From NCBI GenBank assembly GCA_019636235.1, contig JAHBXW010000008.1:62001-126000 (forward strand): a DNA stretch of 64,000 bases, read 5' to 3'. Shown here one piece after another: positions 10,852-21,064 of this stretch. The stretch is from Planctomyces sp. GTDB lineage: Bacteria; Planctomycetota; Planctomycetia; Planctomycetales; Planctomycetaceae. The translations under genes and the position numbers were made by a program. Position 1 is the first letter of the stretch; each line of letters starts with the position of its first letter. The notes beneath the pieces are model-generated. The model did no database searches and was not told the DNA's origin. It was given only the letters and a program-made list of their open reading frames with translations.

Positions 10852-11790
10852 ATGGCTGATCCCATTCTGCATATCAAGGACGCGTACTTCTTCGAGGTCC
10901 CGAAGGTCCTCTGGCAGCGGCACTACACGTCTCTGTACGACGTGCCCAAGTGGCTGCGCGATGCCGAGCCGGACGTTTCCCTCGAGGAATGGAATCACGC
11001 GCTCACCGGAAAAATCCTGATCCCGCAGCCGTTCGGGACGCCCAGGAATCTGTTCGAGCGGGGCAGCGGATTCTGCATCTCGAAGTTCATGATTCTCGAG
11101 ACGGTCGCGGCGCTGGTGCTGTATTTCGTCCTCAAGCGGTTCGCGAACGTCGTGCGTTCGGACGCGCCGCCCAAGGGGCGCTGGAACAACATGGTCGAGT
11201 CGGTGGTGATCTTCATCCGGGACGGCATCGCCCGGCAGGCGATCGCGCATCACGCCGACCACTACGTGCCGATTCTGGGAACGCTGTTCCTGTTCATCCT
11301 GACGTTGAACCTGTTCGGGATGATTCCCTGGCTGGGCGCGCCGACGGCGGCATTCGCGGTGACGCTGTCGCTGGCGTTCGTCGTTTGGCTGACGGGATTC
11401 ATCGCGGGCAGCCGCGAACTGGGTGTGATTGGTTTTTGGGGCAACATGCTGCCGGAGATCGACATGCCCTGGTGGCTGTGGCCCCTGAAGTTCACGATCC
11501 TCGTGATGTTGTTTGTGATCGAGGTGCTGGGGATGGTGATCCGGCACGCGGTGCTGGGAATTCGGCTCCTGGCGAACATGGTCGCGGGGCACCTGGTGCT
11601 GCTGGCGATTCTGGGGATGGTGGTGGCGGCTGGCGCCGCGGCGTCATCCTCGTTTCTGCCGACGGCGGTGATCGGCGTGCTGGGGGCGGCGGCCCTGAGC
11701 GTGCTGGAGCTGGGCGTCGCGTTTCTGCAGGCGTTCGTGTTCACGTTTCTGGCGGCGTTGTTCATCAACATGGCATCCCACGCCCACTAG
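10852..11790 (+). CDS. atpB: F0F1 ATP synthase subunit a
   Basis: The 312-residue subunit a is the proton channel stator of F0. The essential arginine sits in the conserved helix LGIRLLANMVAGHLVL (about residues 230-245), and the half-channel helices are recognisable up to the C-terminal VFTFLAALFINMA. The N-terminal region before the first membrane helix is long (about 80 residues, with several aromatic residues), longer than the E. coli protein. Gene order a-c-b-delta-alpha-gamma-beta is the standard bacterial order. Confidence 0.96.
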   Translation: MADPILHIKDAYFFEVPKVLWQRHYTSLYDVPKWLRDAEPDVSLEEWNHALTGKILIPQPFGTPRNLFERGSGFCISKFMILETVAALVLYFVLKRFANVVRSDAPPKGRWNNMVESVVIFIRDGIARQAIAHHADHYVPILGTLFLFILTLNLFGMIPWLGAPTAAFAVTLSLAFVVWLTGFIAGSRELGVIGFWGNMLPEIDMPWWLWPLKFTILVMLFVIEVLGMVIRHAVLGIRLLANMVAGHLVLLAILGMVVAAGAAASSSFLPTAVIGVLGAAALSVLELGVAFLQAFVFTFLAALFINMASHAH

Positions 11791-11887
11791 GGGCGTTTTG
11801 ACCTGATGTTTTCAGAGGCGGCCGCGGGGCTGCCCGACGATTTCGGACTTTTCCGGCCTGTAACAAGACTTCGAGGAGACTGGTACT

Positions 11888-12199
11888 GTGAACGCAATGA
11901 TTCGCACGCTCGTGATCGTCGCCGGCGTGGTGCTGATTGCGACGCCCGTGATGGCCCAGGAAGCGGGCGGTCGCTCGTTGATCGAGTTCTCCGGCGCGCT
12001 GGGCGCCGGCCTGGTCGTCATCGGCGCCGCCATGGGCATCGGCAAGCTGGCCGCGGCCGCTTTCGAGAGCATGGCTCGGCAGCCGGAAGTCCAGGGTCGT
12101 CTGTTCATCTCGCTGATCATCGCGGCGGCCCTGATTGAAGGTTTCACGTTCTTCGCGGTGTACGTGTGCATGATCCAGAACCCGTGGCCGCAGAGCTGA
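11888..12199 (+). CDS. atpE: F0F1 ATP synthase subunit c
   Basis: The 103-residue c subunit forms the rotor ring. GTG 11888 is chosen because GAGGAG (11873-11878) lies 9 bases upstream; ATG 11897 would be 18 bases away. The protein has two helices joined by the ARQPE loop, and the ion-carrying glutamate lies in AALIEGFTF. The local residues look like a proton rather than a sodium type. About 25 extra N-terminal residues form a third hydrophobic segment ending VMAQ, resembling a cleavable signal peptide. Confidence 0.94.
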   Translation: MNAMIRTLVIVAGVVLIATPVMAQEAGGRSLIEFSGALGAGLVVIGAAMGIGKLAAAAFESMARQPEVQGRLFISLIIAAALIEGFTFFAVYVCMIQNPWPQS

Positions 12200-12264
12200 T
12201 CGGAACTGGTCAGTCCACTCGTCGCGTCTCAACCTCGTCTCGTCTCAACTGGGATCCGGCAGTC

Positions 12265-12876
12265 ATGCGCTGGCTTGTGATGGCAATGTTGGCGGCGGCC
12301 CTGTCCTTTGGCGGGGCGGCGATGGCCGCGGATGACGGGCATGGCCACGGCCCGCATCCGGGAGAGAATGTCTCGTCCGACGCGAAGTCGCCGATTGAAG
12401 TCCGGGACGACCTGGCGATCTACACGCTGCTTGTGTTCGCGCTGCTTCTGGCGGCGCTGTACAAGACGGCGTGGCCGAAGATCACGGGCGCCCTCGAGGA
12501 GCGCGAGGCGGGAATCCGCCAGGCGTTCATCGAGAAGGAGCAGGCCCTCGTGGCCGCGGCGGCCATGCTTCAGGAGCACCGGACGAAACTGGATGCCGTG
12601 GCGGGCGAGGTGAAGGAGATCCTGGCCGAAGCCCGCCGGGACGCCGAGCAGACGAAGGCGGACATCCTGGCGGCCGCGGCGACGGAGGCGACGGCGACGA
12701 AGAATCGCGCCATCGCCGACATCGAGCGGGCCCGGGATCAGGCCCTCAACGATCTGTTCGACAAAATGTCGACGCAGGTCGCCGCCGCGACAGAACAGGT
12801 GATCGGCCGCACGGTGACGGCGGATGATCAGAATCGCCTGATCCGCGAGGCGCTGTCCCAGGTGAGCGTGAATTGA
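12265..12876 (+). CDS. atpF: F0F1 ATP synthase subunit b
   Basis: The 203-residue b subunit is the peripheral stalk. A single membrane helix (about residues 50-70, YTLLVFALLLAALY) is followed by a long charged helix with many Ala, Glu and Arg residues that should form the coiled-coil stalk. Ahead of the membrane helix there is a signal-peptide-like stretch (residues 1-20, ending AMAA) and a His-rich segment (DGHGHGPHPGEN). This makes the protein about 45 residues longer than E. coli AtpF. ATG 12265 is the first plausible start; the upstream bases contain CGTCTCAAC twice (a short direct repeat). It is followed by atpH after 133 bases. Confidence 0.93.
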   Translation: MRWLVMAMLAAALSFGGAAMAADDGHGHGPHPGENVSSDAKSPIEVRDDLAIYTLLVFALLLAALYKTAWPKITGALEEREAGIRQAFIEKEQALVAAAAMLQEHRTKLDAVAGEVKEILAEARRDAEQTKADILAAAATEATATKNRAIADIERARDQALNDLFDKMSTQVAAATEQVIGRTVTADDQNRLIREALSQVSVN

Positions 12877-13009
12877 TCGACGGCGTCCCGCGGCCGTGTG
12901 GGTCGCGGGATCGAGCGGCGGGGTCCGCAGGAGTTCGGCCTTGGCCGGGTCAGCGGACCACGGTTGGCAACGGCTCTCCGGGTCGCGGCGTGGGGAACCA
13001 CGGGAATCC

Positions 13010-13651
13010 ATGAGCGAAGCACAGGTTCAATCCCGACCGGCGCACGTGCTGGAAGATCCCAGCACCAAGGCCGTGGCGCGCGTGTACGCGACAGCGTTTC
13101 TGGATGCGGCCGCCTCGGCGGGCGAACCAGAGCCGCTGGAGGAGTTCACGACGTTCCACGACGGGGTCGTGAAGGCGAATCCGGAACTGCGGCAGTTGTT
13201 CGCATCTCCGGCCGTGCTGCCGGACCAGAAGCTGGCCCTGATCGAGCGGGCGATCGCTCCCAAGGCGAGTCCGTTTTTCGCGAGTTTCCTGCGGGTGCTG
13301 GCGCGGCATGGCCGGCTGGACCTGCTGACGGCCGTTCTGGAAGAGGCGTGGCTGGAGCACGAGGAGCGTCAGAAGTTGCGGCGGGTTCAAGTCCGCAGCG
13401 CGCAGGCGCTGACGGACGCCCAGTTGACTGAGATCCGCGACCAGTTGCGGTCGCGGCTGAAGATCGAGCCGATTCTGCAGCCCAGCGTCGATCCGTCGCT
13501 GCTGGGCGGAGTGGTGATTCAGGTCGGCGACACCATTTACGACAGTTCGCTGCGCACACGGGTCCGCGAACTGCGGACCAGGCTGCGAGAGAGGTATCTC
13601 AATGAAATTCAGAGCGGACGAAATCGCTTCAGTTATTCAGAAGGAAATTGA
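13010..13651 (+). CDS. atpH: F0F1 ATP synthase subunit delta
   Basis: The 213-residue delta subunit links the b stalk to the top of the alpha/beta hexamer. It is recognised by [12 protein letters not shown] near residue 20 and by the C-terminal block [20 protein letters not shown]. About 20 N-terminal residues precede the conserved start. The 3' end overlaps atpA by 50 bases, in another frame, so the C-terminal tail of delta is encoded over the atpA initiation region. Confidence 0.94.
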   Translation: MSEAQVQSRPAHVLEDPSTKAVARVYATAFLDAAASAGEPEPLEEFTTFHDGVVKANPELRQLFASPAVLPDQKLALIERAIAPKASPFFASFLRVLARHGRLDLLTAVLEEAWLEHEERQKLRRVQVRSAQALTDAQLTEIRDQLRSRLKIEPILQPSVDPSLLGGVVIQVGDTIYDSSLRTRVRELRTRLRERYLNEIQSGRNRFSYSEGN

Positions 13652-15167
13652 GGACTTCCGTGGCCAGATGCAGACGGCCGAAGTCGGCCGGGTGATCGAA
13701 GTCGGCGACGGCATTGCCCGGGCAGTCGGCCTGTCGTCGGCAATGGCCGGCGAGATGGTCGAGTTCCCGAACGGAACCCCCGGCCAGTGTTTCAACCTGG
13801 AAGAGAATTCCGTCGGCATCATCATCCTGGGCGACTACCTCGGCATCCAGGAGGGGGATGAGGTCAAGACGACGGGGGCGCTGTTGTCGGTGCCTGTGGG
13901 AGAGGCCCTGATCGGTCGGGTGGTCGATCCGCTGGGCAACCCGCTGGACGGCAAGGGGCCGGTCGTCACCAGTCAGACGCGTCCGGTCGAATTCATGGCG
14001 CCGGGCGTCGCCGAGCGGAAGCCGGTGACGGAGCCGCTGCAGACGGGCATCAAGGCGGTGGACGCGATGACGCCCATCGGCCGCGGCCAGCGCGAACTGA
14101 TCATCGGCGACCGCAAGACCGGCAAGTCGGCGATCGCGGTCGATACGATCATCAACCAGAAGGGGGGCGACGTCATCTGCGTGTACGTCGCCTGCGGCCA
14201 GCGTGCGGCGAACGTGAACGCGGTCGTCGAGGCGCTCCGCGCGGCTGGCGCCATGGACTACACGATCGTCGTGTCGGCCAGCGCCGCGGACCCGGCCCCG
14301 CTGCAGTACATCGCTCCCTATGCCGGGGCGGCCATGGCCGAGCACTTCATGTATCAGGGCAAGCACACGCTGTGCGTGTACGACGACCTGACCAAGCAGG
14401 CCCAGGCGTACCGCCAGTTGTCGCTGCTGATGCGGCGGCCCCCCGGCCGCGAGGCGTACCCCGGCGACGTGTTCTACTGCCACAGCCGGCTGCTGGAACG
14501 GGCGGCGAAGCTCAGCGATGAAAAGGGGGGCGGTTCGATGACGGCCCTGCCGATCATCGAGACGCTGGAAGGCGAAGTTTCGGCGTACATTCCGACGAAT
14601 GTGATCTCGATCACGGACGGCCAGATCTACCTCGAGCCGGACCTGTTCTTCGCCGGCGTGCGTCCCGCCATCAACGTGGGCATCTCGGTGTCCCGCGTGG
14701 GCGGCAACGCTCAGACCAAGGCCATGAAGAAGGTGGCCGGGTCGCTGCGGCTGGACCTCGCCGCGTTCCGCGAGCTCGAGGCCTTCGCTCAACTCGGCAC
14801 GGAACTTGACAAGGCGACGCAGGGGCAGTTGGACCGCGGTCGGCGGATGGTCGAACTGCTGAAGCAGCCCCAGTACCAACCGATGCACGCGGCCGACCAG
14901 GCGATTTCGATTTACGCGGGAACCAAGGGGGCGTTCGATCAGATTCCCGTGCCGCAGGTGGCCGCGGCGGAGCAGTTCCTGCTGCGGTTCATCCGCGAGG
15001 AGAAATCGGAGATCCGCAAGGCGCTGGTCGAGAAGAAGGAGCTGTCGGCCGAGACGGAAGAGCAACTGAAACAGGCGCTGGAGGAATTCAAACGCCGGTT
15101 CCAGTTGGAGTCTCAGGCAGCAGCGGCGGCGGCGCCGAAGCCGGCGACTGCGGCCGCTGCGGTGTGA
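13602..15167 (+). CDS. atpA: F0F1 ATP synthase subunit alpha
   Basis: The 521-residue alpha subunit forms the non-catalytic nucleotide-binding sites of F1. ATG 13602 is preceded by GAGAGAGG within the delta gene and gives the normal N-terminus ([15 protein letters not shown]). The Walker A motif GDRKTGKSA lies near residues 169-177, and the arginine finger region [12 protein letters not shown] near 365 is intact. The last 15 residues are Ala/Pro-rich, slightly longer than usual. Confidence 0.98.
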   Translation: MKFRADEIASVIQKEIEDFRGQMQTAEVGRVIEVGDGIARAVGLSSAMAGEMVEFPNGTPGQCFNLEENSVGIIILGDYLGIQEGDEVKTTGALLSVPVGEALIGRVVDPLGNPLDGKGPVVTSQTRPVEFMAPGVAERKPVTEPLQTGIKAVDAMTPIGRGQRELIIGDRKTGKSAIAVDTIINQKGGDVICVYVACGQRAANVNAVVEALRAAGAMDYTIVVSASAADPAPLQYIAPYAGAAMAEHFMYQGKHTLCVYDDLTKQAQAYRQLSLLMRRPPGREAYPGDVFYCHSRLLERAAKLSDEKGGGSMTALPIIETLEGEVSAYIPTNVISITDGQIYLEPDLFFAGVRPAINVGISVSRVGGNAQTKAMKKVAGSLRLDLAAFRELEAFAQLGTELDKATQGQLDRGRRMVELLKQPQYQPMHAADQAISIYAGTKGAFDQIPVPQVAAAEQFLLRFIREEKSEIRKALVEKKELSAETEEQLKQALEEFKRRFQLESQAAAAAAPKPATAAAAV

Positions 15168-15208
15168 CCCCCGAATTCCCGACCCCCTGCTGATTCCGCA
15201 CCTGCCTC

Positions 15209-16087
15209 ATGGCCAAAGCCCGAGCTCTCGTCAAACGCCGCAAGGCCGTCCGCAACATCCGCAAGATCACGCGGACGATGGAGCTGATCGCCACTGCGCG
15301 GTTCAAGAAGGCGATGGACCGGGCCACCGAGGCCGCGGCCTACACCCGCAAGATCTCCGAAATCGTCGCCGACCTGTCGCAGGCCAACCTGAGCTTCACG
15401 CACCCGCTGCTCAAGCAGCCCGAGAAGATCGAGGACAGCGTGCTGCTGGTCCTGACGTCGAACCGCGGGCTGTGCGGGGGTTACAACTCCGGCGTGCTGC
15501 GCCTCGCGGTTCAGCGTCTCCGGGAGGCCCAGGCGTCGGGCGAGCGGCTGTCGCTGGAGGTCTCGGGCAAGCGCGGCTTGAACTTCATGCGGTTCGACGG
15601 GCGACCGGTCGCCCACGCGTACTCGCACTTCGAGGACAAGCCGCGGTTCGATGAAGTCGAGTTGCTGGCGAACCGGTACATCGCGGACTTCGTGGCGGGC
15701 CGCATCCAGAAGCTGGAAGTCGCTTACACGCGGTTCATCAACCCGGCCCGGCAGACGGCGGTGGTGGAGACGCTGCTGCCGATCGGCGATCTGGCGTCCG
15801 AGGAGTCGGGGGGCCGCACGGCCGTCGGAGTGGAATACGAGTTCCTGCCGTCGGCCCGGGAGATTCTGGAAGAGATCGTGCCTGCGGCCTTCCAGGCGCG
15901 GCTGTTCAAGTGCTTCCTGGATGCGGCGGTCAGCGAGCAGATTTTCCGTCGGGTGGCGATGAAGGCGGCGACGGAGAACGCCGACGAAATGATCCGCGCC
16001 ATCTCGCTGCAGTACAATCGCGCCCGGCAGACGCAGATCACCAGCGAACTTTCGGAGATCATCGGAGGCGCAGCGGCCCTCGAATGA
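15209..16087 (+). CDS. atpG: F0F1 ATP synthase subunit gamma
   Basis: The 292-residue gamma subunit is the rotor shaft. Typical features are the N-terminal helix with IRKITRTMELIATARFKKA, the central SNRGLCGGYN, and the C-terminal ENADEMIRAISLQYNRARQ. Length is normal. The gap to atpD is 135 bases with no sign of another gene. Confidence 0.97.
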   Translation: MAKARALVKRRKAVRNIRKITRTMELIATARFKKAMDRATEAAAYTRKISEIVADLSQANLSFTHPLLKQPEKIEDSVLLVLTSNRGLCGGYNSGVLRLAVQRLREAQASGERLSLEVSGKRGLNFMRFDGRPVAHAYSHFEDKPRFDEVELLANRYIADFVAGRIQKLEVAYTRFINPARQTAVVETLLPIGDLASEESGGRTAVGVEYEFLPSAREILEEIVPAAFQARLFKCFLDAAVSEQIFRRVAMKAATENADEMIRAISLQYNRARQTQITSELSEIIGGAAALE

Positions 16088-17671
<1,584 letters not shown>

Positions 17672-17697
17672 TCGCCGCTGGGGCATTGCAGAATCTG

Positions 17698-17732
17698 AAC
17701 GGTCGTCGACGAAGGGTCGGCGGCCGTTTTTT
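17698..17732 (+). terminator. Rho-independent terminator of the ATP synthase operon
   Basis: AACGGTCG (17698-17705) pairs with CGGCCGTT (17721-17728), eight pairs including one G-U. A run of six T follows (17727-17732). It begins 26 bases after the atpD stop and marks the operon end. Confidence 0.85.
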
Positions 17733-17823
17733 GTGCGCCGCGCCCGCACCGCCAGGACCGCCCGTCGTACTTGCAGTGCGGTCCGGCTTTCCCGACTGTG
17801 TCCGCCGCCCTTCGGAGACAGCG

Positions 17824-18702
17824 ATGAATGCCTGGGCGATGCACTTTGCCTCCGGCGACGCCGTGTTCACGGGACTCGCGCTGGGACTCGTGGCGCAGCT
17901 GCTGGTGCAGACGCCGCGCGGCCGCAGCCGGGTCGTCACGCGGCGGGCGGCTGGTTGGCTCGCCGCGATCGGAGTCGTGCTGATCGTCCTGTCGTCGACG
18001 CCGCTCGCAGGGTGGCAGTCGTTGGGACTGGCGGCTGCGTGCTGGCCGCTGGCAGCCTGCCTGTGGACGCGGGGCCATCGCGGGCCATGGCTCCGCGGCG
18101 GCTTGGCGGCTTACGCGGCGCTGGCGGGCGTGATCGCCGTGGATGAGGTGCGGCCGACGAGAGGCGGGGCGGCGTCCCCGGGCCTCTCGGACGCGCCGAT
18201 CTACGTCATCGGCGACTCATTGAGCGCAGCGGATACGGACCCGCGCGCTGTCGCGTGGCCGCAGATGCTGTCCGACAAGGGCCTGAACGTCGTGAACCTC
18301 GCGCATGTCGGCGCGACGGCGCGGAGCGCGCTGCAGCAGGTCGAGCGGATCCCGAGAGGCCCCGCGCTGGTGGTGCTGCTGATCGGCGGCAACGACATTC
18401 TCGGCACGACGTCGGCCTCGGCGTTTGAGCGGGATCTGTCGGACCTGCTGGCGAAGGCCTCCGGACCGGAGCGCGTGCTGGTGCTGTTCGAGCTGCCGCT
18501 GCCGCCGTTGTTTCATGCGTATGGCGCCGCGCAGCGTCGTCAGTCGCGTGCGCATGGCGCGCTGCTGATCACAAAGCGTCGCTTGTCGCGGATCTTCTGC
18601 GCGGCGGGCGCGACGCTGGATGGCATTCATCTGTCGAACGCGGGCCAGCGACTGCTGGCGGTTGAGGTCGAGAAGATTCTGAGTGCGGGTCGTGAGGAAT
18701 GA
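17824..18702 (+). CDS. Membrane-anchored SGNH/GDSL-family hydrolase
   Basis: The 292-residue protein has an N-terminal membrane part (about residues 1-105, three or four hydrophobic segments) followed by a SGNH hydrolase domain. Catalytic blocks are visible: block I IGDSLSA (Ser near residue 133), block III IGGNDIL (Gly/Asn oxyanion residues), and block V DGIHLSNAG with the catalytic Asp and His. Relatives are esterases, acyltransferases or carbohydrate deacetylases; the substrate is unknown. The catalytic domain should sit on the membrane surface. ATG 17824 gives a clean hydrophobic start. Confidence 0.84.
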   Translation: MNAWAMHFASGDAVFTGLALGLVAQLLVQTPRGRSRVVTRRAAGWLAAIGVVLIVLSSTPLAGWQSLGLAAACWPLAACLWTRGHRGPWLRGGLAAYAALAGVIAVDEVRPTRGGAASPGLSDAPIYVIGDSLSAADTDPRAVAWPQMLSDKGLNVVNLAHVGATARSALQQVERIPRGPALVVLLIGGNDILGTTSASAFERDLSDLLAKASGPERVLVLFELPLPPLFHAYGAAQRRQSRAHGALLITKRRLSRIFCAAGATLDGIHLSNAGQRLLAVEVEKILSAGREE

Positions 18703-18733
18703 AGGGTTTACCCGGTTTGCGCGGTCTGCACAT

Positions 18734-18761
18734 TTGACACATTCAGTACAACCGGTATCGT
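18734..18761 (+). promoter_or_regulatory. Promoter upstream of the small secreted protein
   Basis: TTGACA (18734-18739), a 16-base spacer and TATCGT (18756-18761) make a good sigma-70 match. The start codon of the next gene lies about 42 bases beyond the predicted start site. Confidence 0.55.
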
Positions 18762-18808
18762 GGCCGCCTGTGAGGACGTCTTTCGAAACTCCTGATGGGA
18801 GGGGCGCT

Positions 18809-19168
18809 ATGCGGTTCAGGATGACGCTGCTGGCCGGGATCTTGGCACTGTCTGCAGTGACGGCGATGGCGGCCGCCACGATCAAGGTTTCCTTCACGTA
18901 CATGTCCGGGAAGGACTACATGGCGTATACGTATCGCACGTACGCCGAGGGCATTCCGCCAATGCCTCGCGAGGAGATCATCATGGGCGGCACGATGCAG
19001 AAGTTCGTGCAGCCGAACCCGTATCTCACGCATTACAAGCTCGATATCTTCGCGTATCAACACTATGTCGGCACGTGGTATCCCTGGAAGGTCAAGGAGT
19101 ACACGGATCTCTATTATGGCATCGTGTCGGACATGGTGTTCACGCAGGGCATCAGCGAAGCGGAGTGA
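18809..19168 (+). CDS. Small secreted protein of unknown function
   Basis: The 119-residue product is not recognised. ATG 18809 has GGGAGGGG just upstream. Residues 1-23 form a signal peptide (ending AMAA). The mature part (about 96 residues) is unusually rich in Tyr and Met for this genome (repeated TYxxY-like spacings and PMPREEIIMGG). It has no Cys and no obvious catalytic motif. It has its own promoter and no close partner. A run of eight T's (about 19176-19183) follows the stop, without a convincing hairpin. Confidence 0.7.
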   Translation: MRFRMTLLAGILALSAVTAMAAATIKVSFTYMSGKDYMAYTYRTYAEGIPPMPREEIIMGGTMQKFVQPNPYLTHYKLDIFAYQHYVGTWYPWKVKEYTDLYYGIVSDMVFTQGISEAE

Positions 19169-19286
19169 TTGAGAGTTTTTTTTGCGTCCCCCGCCTTTCC
19201 CGCCTTCCCCGATGGTCAGGGGATGGGTTCTAATAGTGGTGGGCCAGCGGGACGTGAGGGACCGCGATATCGAGGTCACGAGGCGC

Positions 19287-20198
19287 ATGAGAACATCTGG
19301 CGCAACTTCGTGCGGGCATCAGCGGCGCGTTCGCTGCAGGGGATTCACTCTGCTCGAAGTCGTCGTGACGATGGGCGTGTTGGGGACGCTCGTGGCGATC
19401 GTCGCCCCGGCAGTTCAGGTGAGCCGCAGCCGGGTGCGGGACCTGGAGTGCCGCAACAACCTGCGTCAGATTGGCCTGGCGCTGCAGAACCACGAGCAGT
19501 CGCACAAGGCGTTTCCGACGACGGGCTCGTATCAGTTGCGGCTCTCCGCGCAGATCGAGAATTCGGAGTCGGTGTGGGTCTGCCCGGCGGATTCGCAGGC
19601 GTCCGTCGCCCGCGGTGGCGACTTCAGCTACCTGATCAACGACGGCACGAAGTTCCGATTCGCCGAGAAGAACGGCTTCGCGGTGCAGTCGATCCGGGAT
19701 CTCGCCGACCACGGGCCTCGCGATACGAAGGCCTCCGACATCACCGACGGCCTCTCGAATACGTGCGCGTATGCCGAGCGGCTGCTGGTGTCGGGCTTCA
19801 ATGAGGGCAGCCCGGAACAGTCGCTGCTGTCCAGTCCACGGCGGTTCTTGTGGTATGTGGAGGACCGCCAGCCGGACGAGGACGGGATGATGGCGGCCTG
19901 CGAGTCGTCGCGGACCACGCCCTATCCGCTCCGCTACAAGACGTCCGGAACGTTCATGAACGTGGGCTACGATCACATCCTGCCGCCGAATCGGATCGGC
20001 TGCCAGAACGGAGGGCCGGCGCTGCTGCGGATGGCGGACCAGTCTTCGTCGCTGGTGTCGTCGACGAGCGAGCATGGCCCCTCGGTGAATGTGCTGATGG
20101 CAGACGGCGCGGTGCGGCCGATCTTCGACTCCATCGACCTCGCAATCTGGCGGGCCATCAGCACGCGGGCCGGGAACGAGGTCGTGTCGCTGGACTAG
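19287..20198 (+). CDS. DUF1559-family prepilin-like protein
   Basis: The 303-residue protein carries a type IV prepilin-like N-terminus: a basic leader, the cleavage motif RGFTLLEVVV, then a hydrophobic helix (about residues 20-40). NNLRQIGLALQNHEQSHKAFP matches the planctomycete-expanded DUF1559 (SBP_bac_10) family. The family's C-terminal motif is present in variant form (VNVLMADGAVRPIFDSID), as is a weak SDGLSNT block. ATG 19287 is one of several possible starts; the leader length is uncertain. A secreted unknown follows 12 bases later. Cell-surface location is inferred; the family's function is not known. Confidence 0.86.
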   Translation: MRTSGATSCGHQRRVRCRGFTLLEVVVTMGVLGTLVAIVAPAVQVSRSRVRDLECRNNLRQIGLALQNHEQSHKAFPTTGSYQLRLSAQIENSESVWVCPADSQASVARGGDFSYLINDGTKFRFAEKNGFAVQSIRDLADHGPRDTKASDITDGLSNTCAYAERLLVSGFNEGSPEQSLLSSPRRFLWYVEDRQPDEDGMMAACESSRTTPYPLRYKTSGTFMNVGYDHILPPNRIGCQNGGPALLRMADQSSSLVSSTSEHGPSVNVLMADGAVRPIFDSIDLAIWRAISTRAGNEVVSLD

Positions 20199-20210
20199 GC
20201 GAGCGTCGGG

Positions 20211-20798
20211 ATGAATCAGCGGTTCGTGTGGGCATCTTTAGTTTCGTGCGGGTTTGCCGTCGCCGCTGTGATGTGGACGATGTGGCCGCCCGATATCGAG
20301 CAGCACTACCAGCCGGATGCGGTCGCCAACCTCGAGATTCGGGCCAACGACGGAGAGTTGCCGACGACCCTCGGGCCGCGTGACGCATTCGCACTCAGGG
20401 TCCGTTTCGAGCCGCGAGACGGCTTGGACCTGGGGCAGTCCCGCGCGCTGTACCTGTACATCGTTTCGGATTCGAAGTACGGGGCTGAGAATGTGGATGT
20501 TCTGGAGACGATTCACCAGGTCCCGGGGCCGGCCAATGCGGCTCCCCGGGTGCGCCTCGCTCGCCGCGGCCGAATGGTGGACATGACGCCCCTGCCGCCT
20601 CCGGAGGGGGCCCAGTTCCTGCAGTTCTCCACAATCCTGACCATCGAGTCGCTGATTGTGAACCGGGATCGGCCGAACCTCGAACTGCACGGCTGGCTGT
20701 ACGCGGTGAATCCGGACGGGACTGTGGCGGGGCCCGGGGCCTGGATCTTCCGGCATCCGTTCTCGGTCGAGGAATTGGCCGTGTCCGACCTCGATTGA
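20211..20798 (+). CDS. Membrane-anchored protein of unknown function
   Basis: The 195-residue protein has one N-terminal hydrophobic segment (residues 5-24, VWASLVSCGFAVAAVMWTMW) and a soluble remainder, predicted mostly beta, facing out of the cytoplasm. I recognise no family or catalytic motif. It starts 12 bases after the DUF1559 gene and is probably cotranscribed, so it may assist or accompany that surface protein. Confidence 0.72.
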   Translation: MNQRFVWASLVSCGFAVAAVMWTMWPPDIEQHYQPDAVANLEIRANDGELPTTLGPRDAFALRVRFEPRDGLDLGQSRALYLYIVSDSKYGAENVDVLETIHQVPGPANAAPRVRLARRGRMVDMTPLPPPEGAQFLQFSTILTIESLIVNRDRPNLELHGWLYAVNPDGTVAGPGAWIFRHPFSVEELAVSDLD

Positions 20799-20915
20799 CC
20801 CCGGCCGCCGCTGGACCCGCCGCATGCCGCGCCGGGAACTCGTGCCGATCGAGGCGCCCGGACGAATCGAAAGCGACGCGTCCGAATCGGACTGGTTCGC
20901 CGATCATTGCTCGAC

Positions 20916-20921
20916 TAGACT
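20916..20921 (+). promoter_or_regulatory. Possible -10 element (TAGACT) ahead of the PAS-GAF-receiver gene
   Basis: TAGACT matches the -10 hexamer of the promoters at 4536 and 9990, but no good -35 hexamer stands 16-18 bases upstream. The leader to the next gene would be about 135 bases. Confidence 0.25.
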
Positions 20922-21064
20922 TGCAGACGAACAACCTTTGTTAGACCGGACGGACAACCTGCAGTTTCGTCATTCGCGGCCGGCAGCCCCGGGACGGGGC
21001 TGAATGACGGGACGGCAGTTGGACGGGAGGTCGCCTTCATGGCGCGGCTGGGTCGCGGCTTGTT

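Noticed and set aside
13602-13651. Frameshift at the atpH/atpA junction
   Set aside because: The 50-base overlap looked like an error, but both proteins have normal conserved ends and atpA has its own ribosome-binding site, so it is a true overlap.
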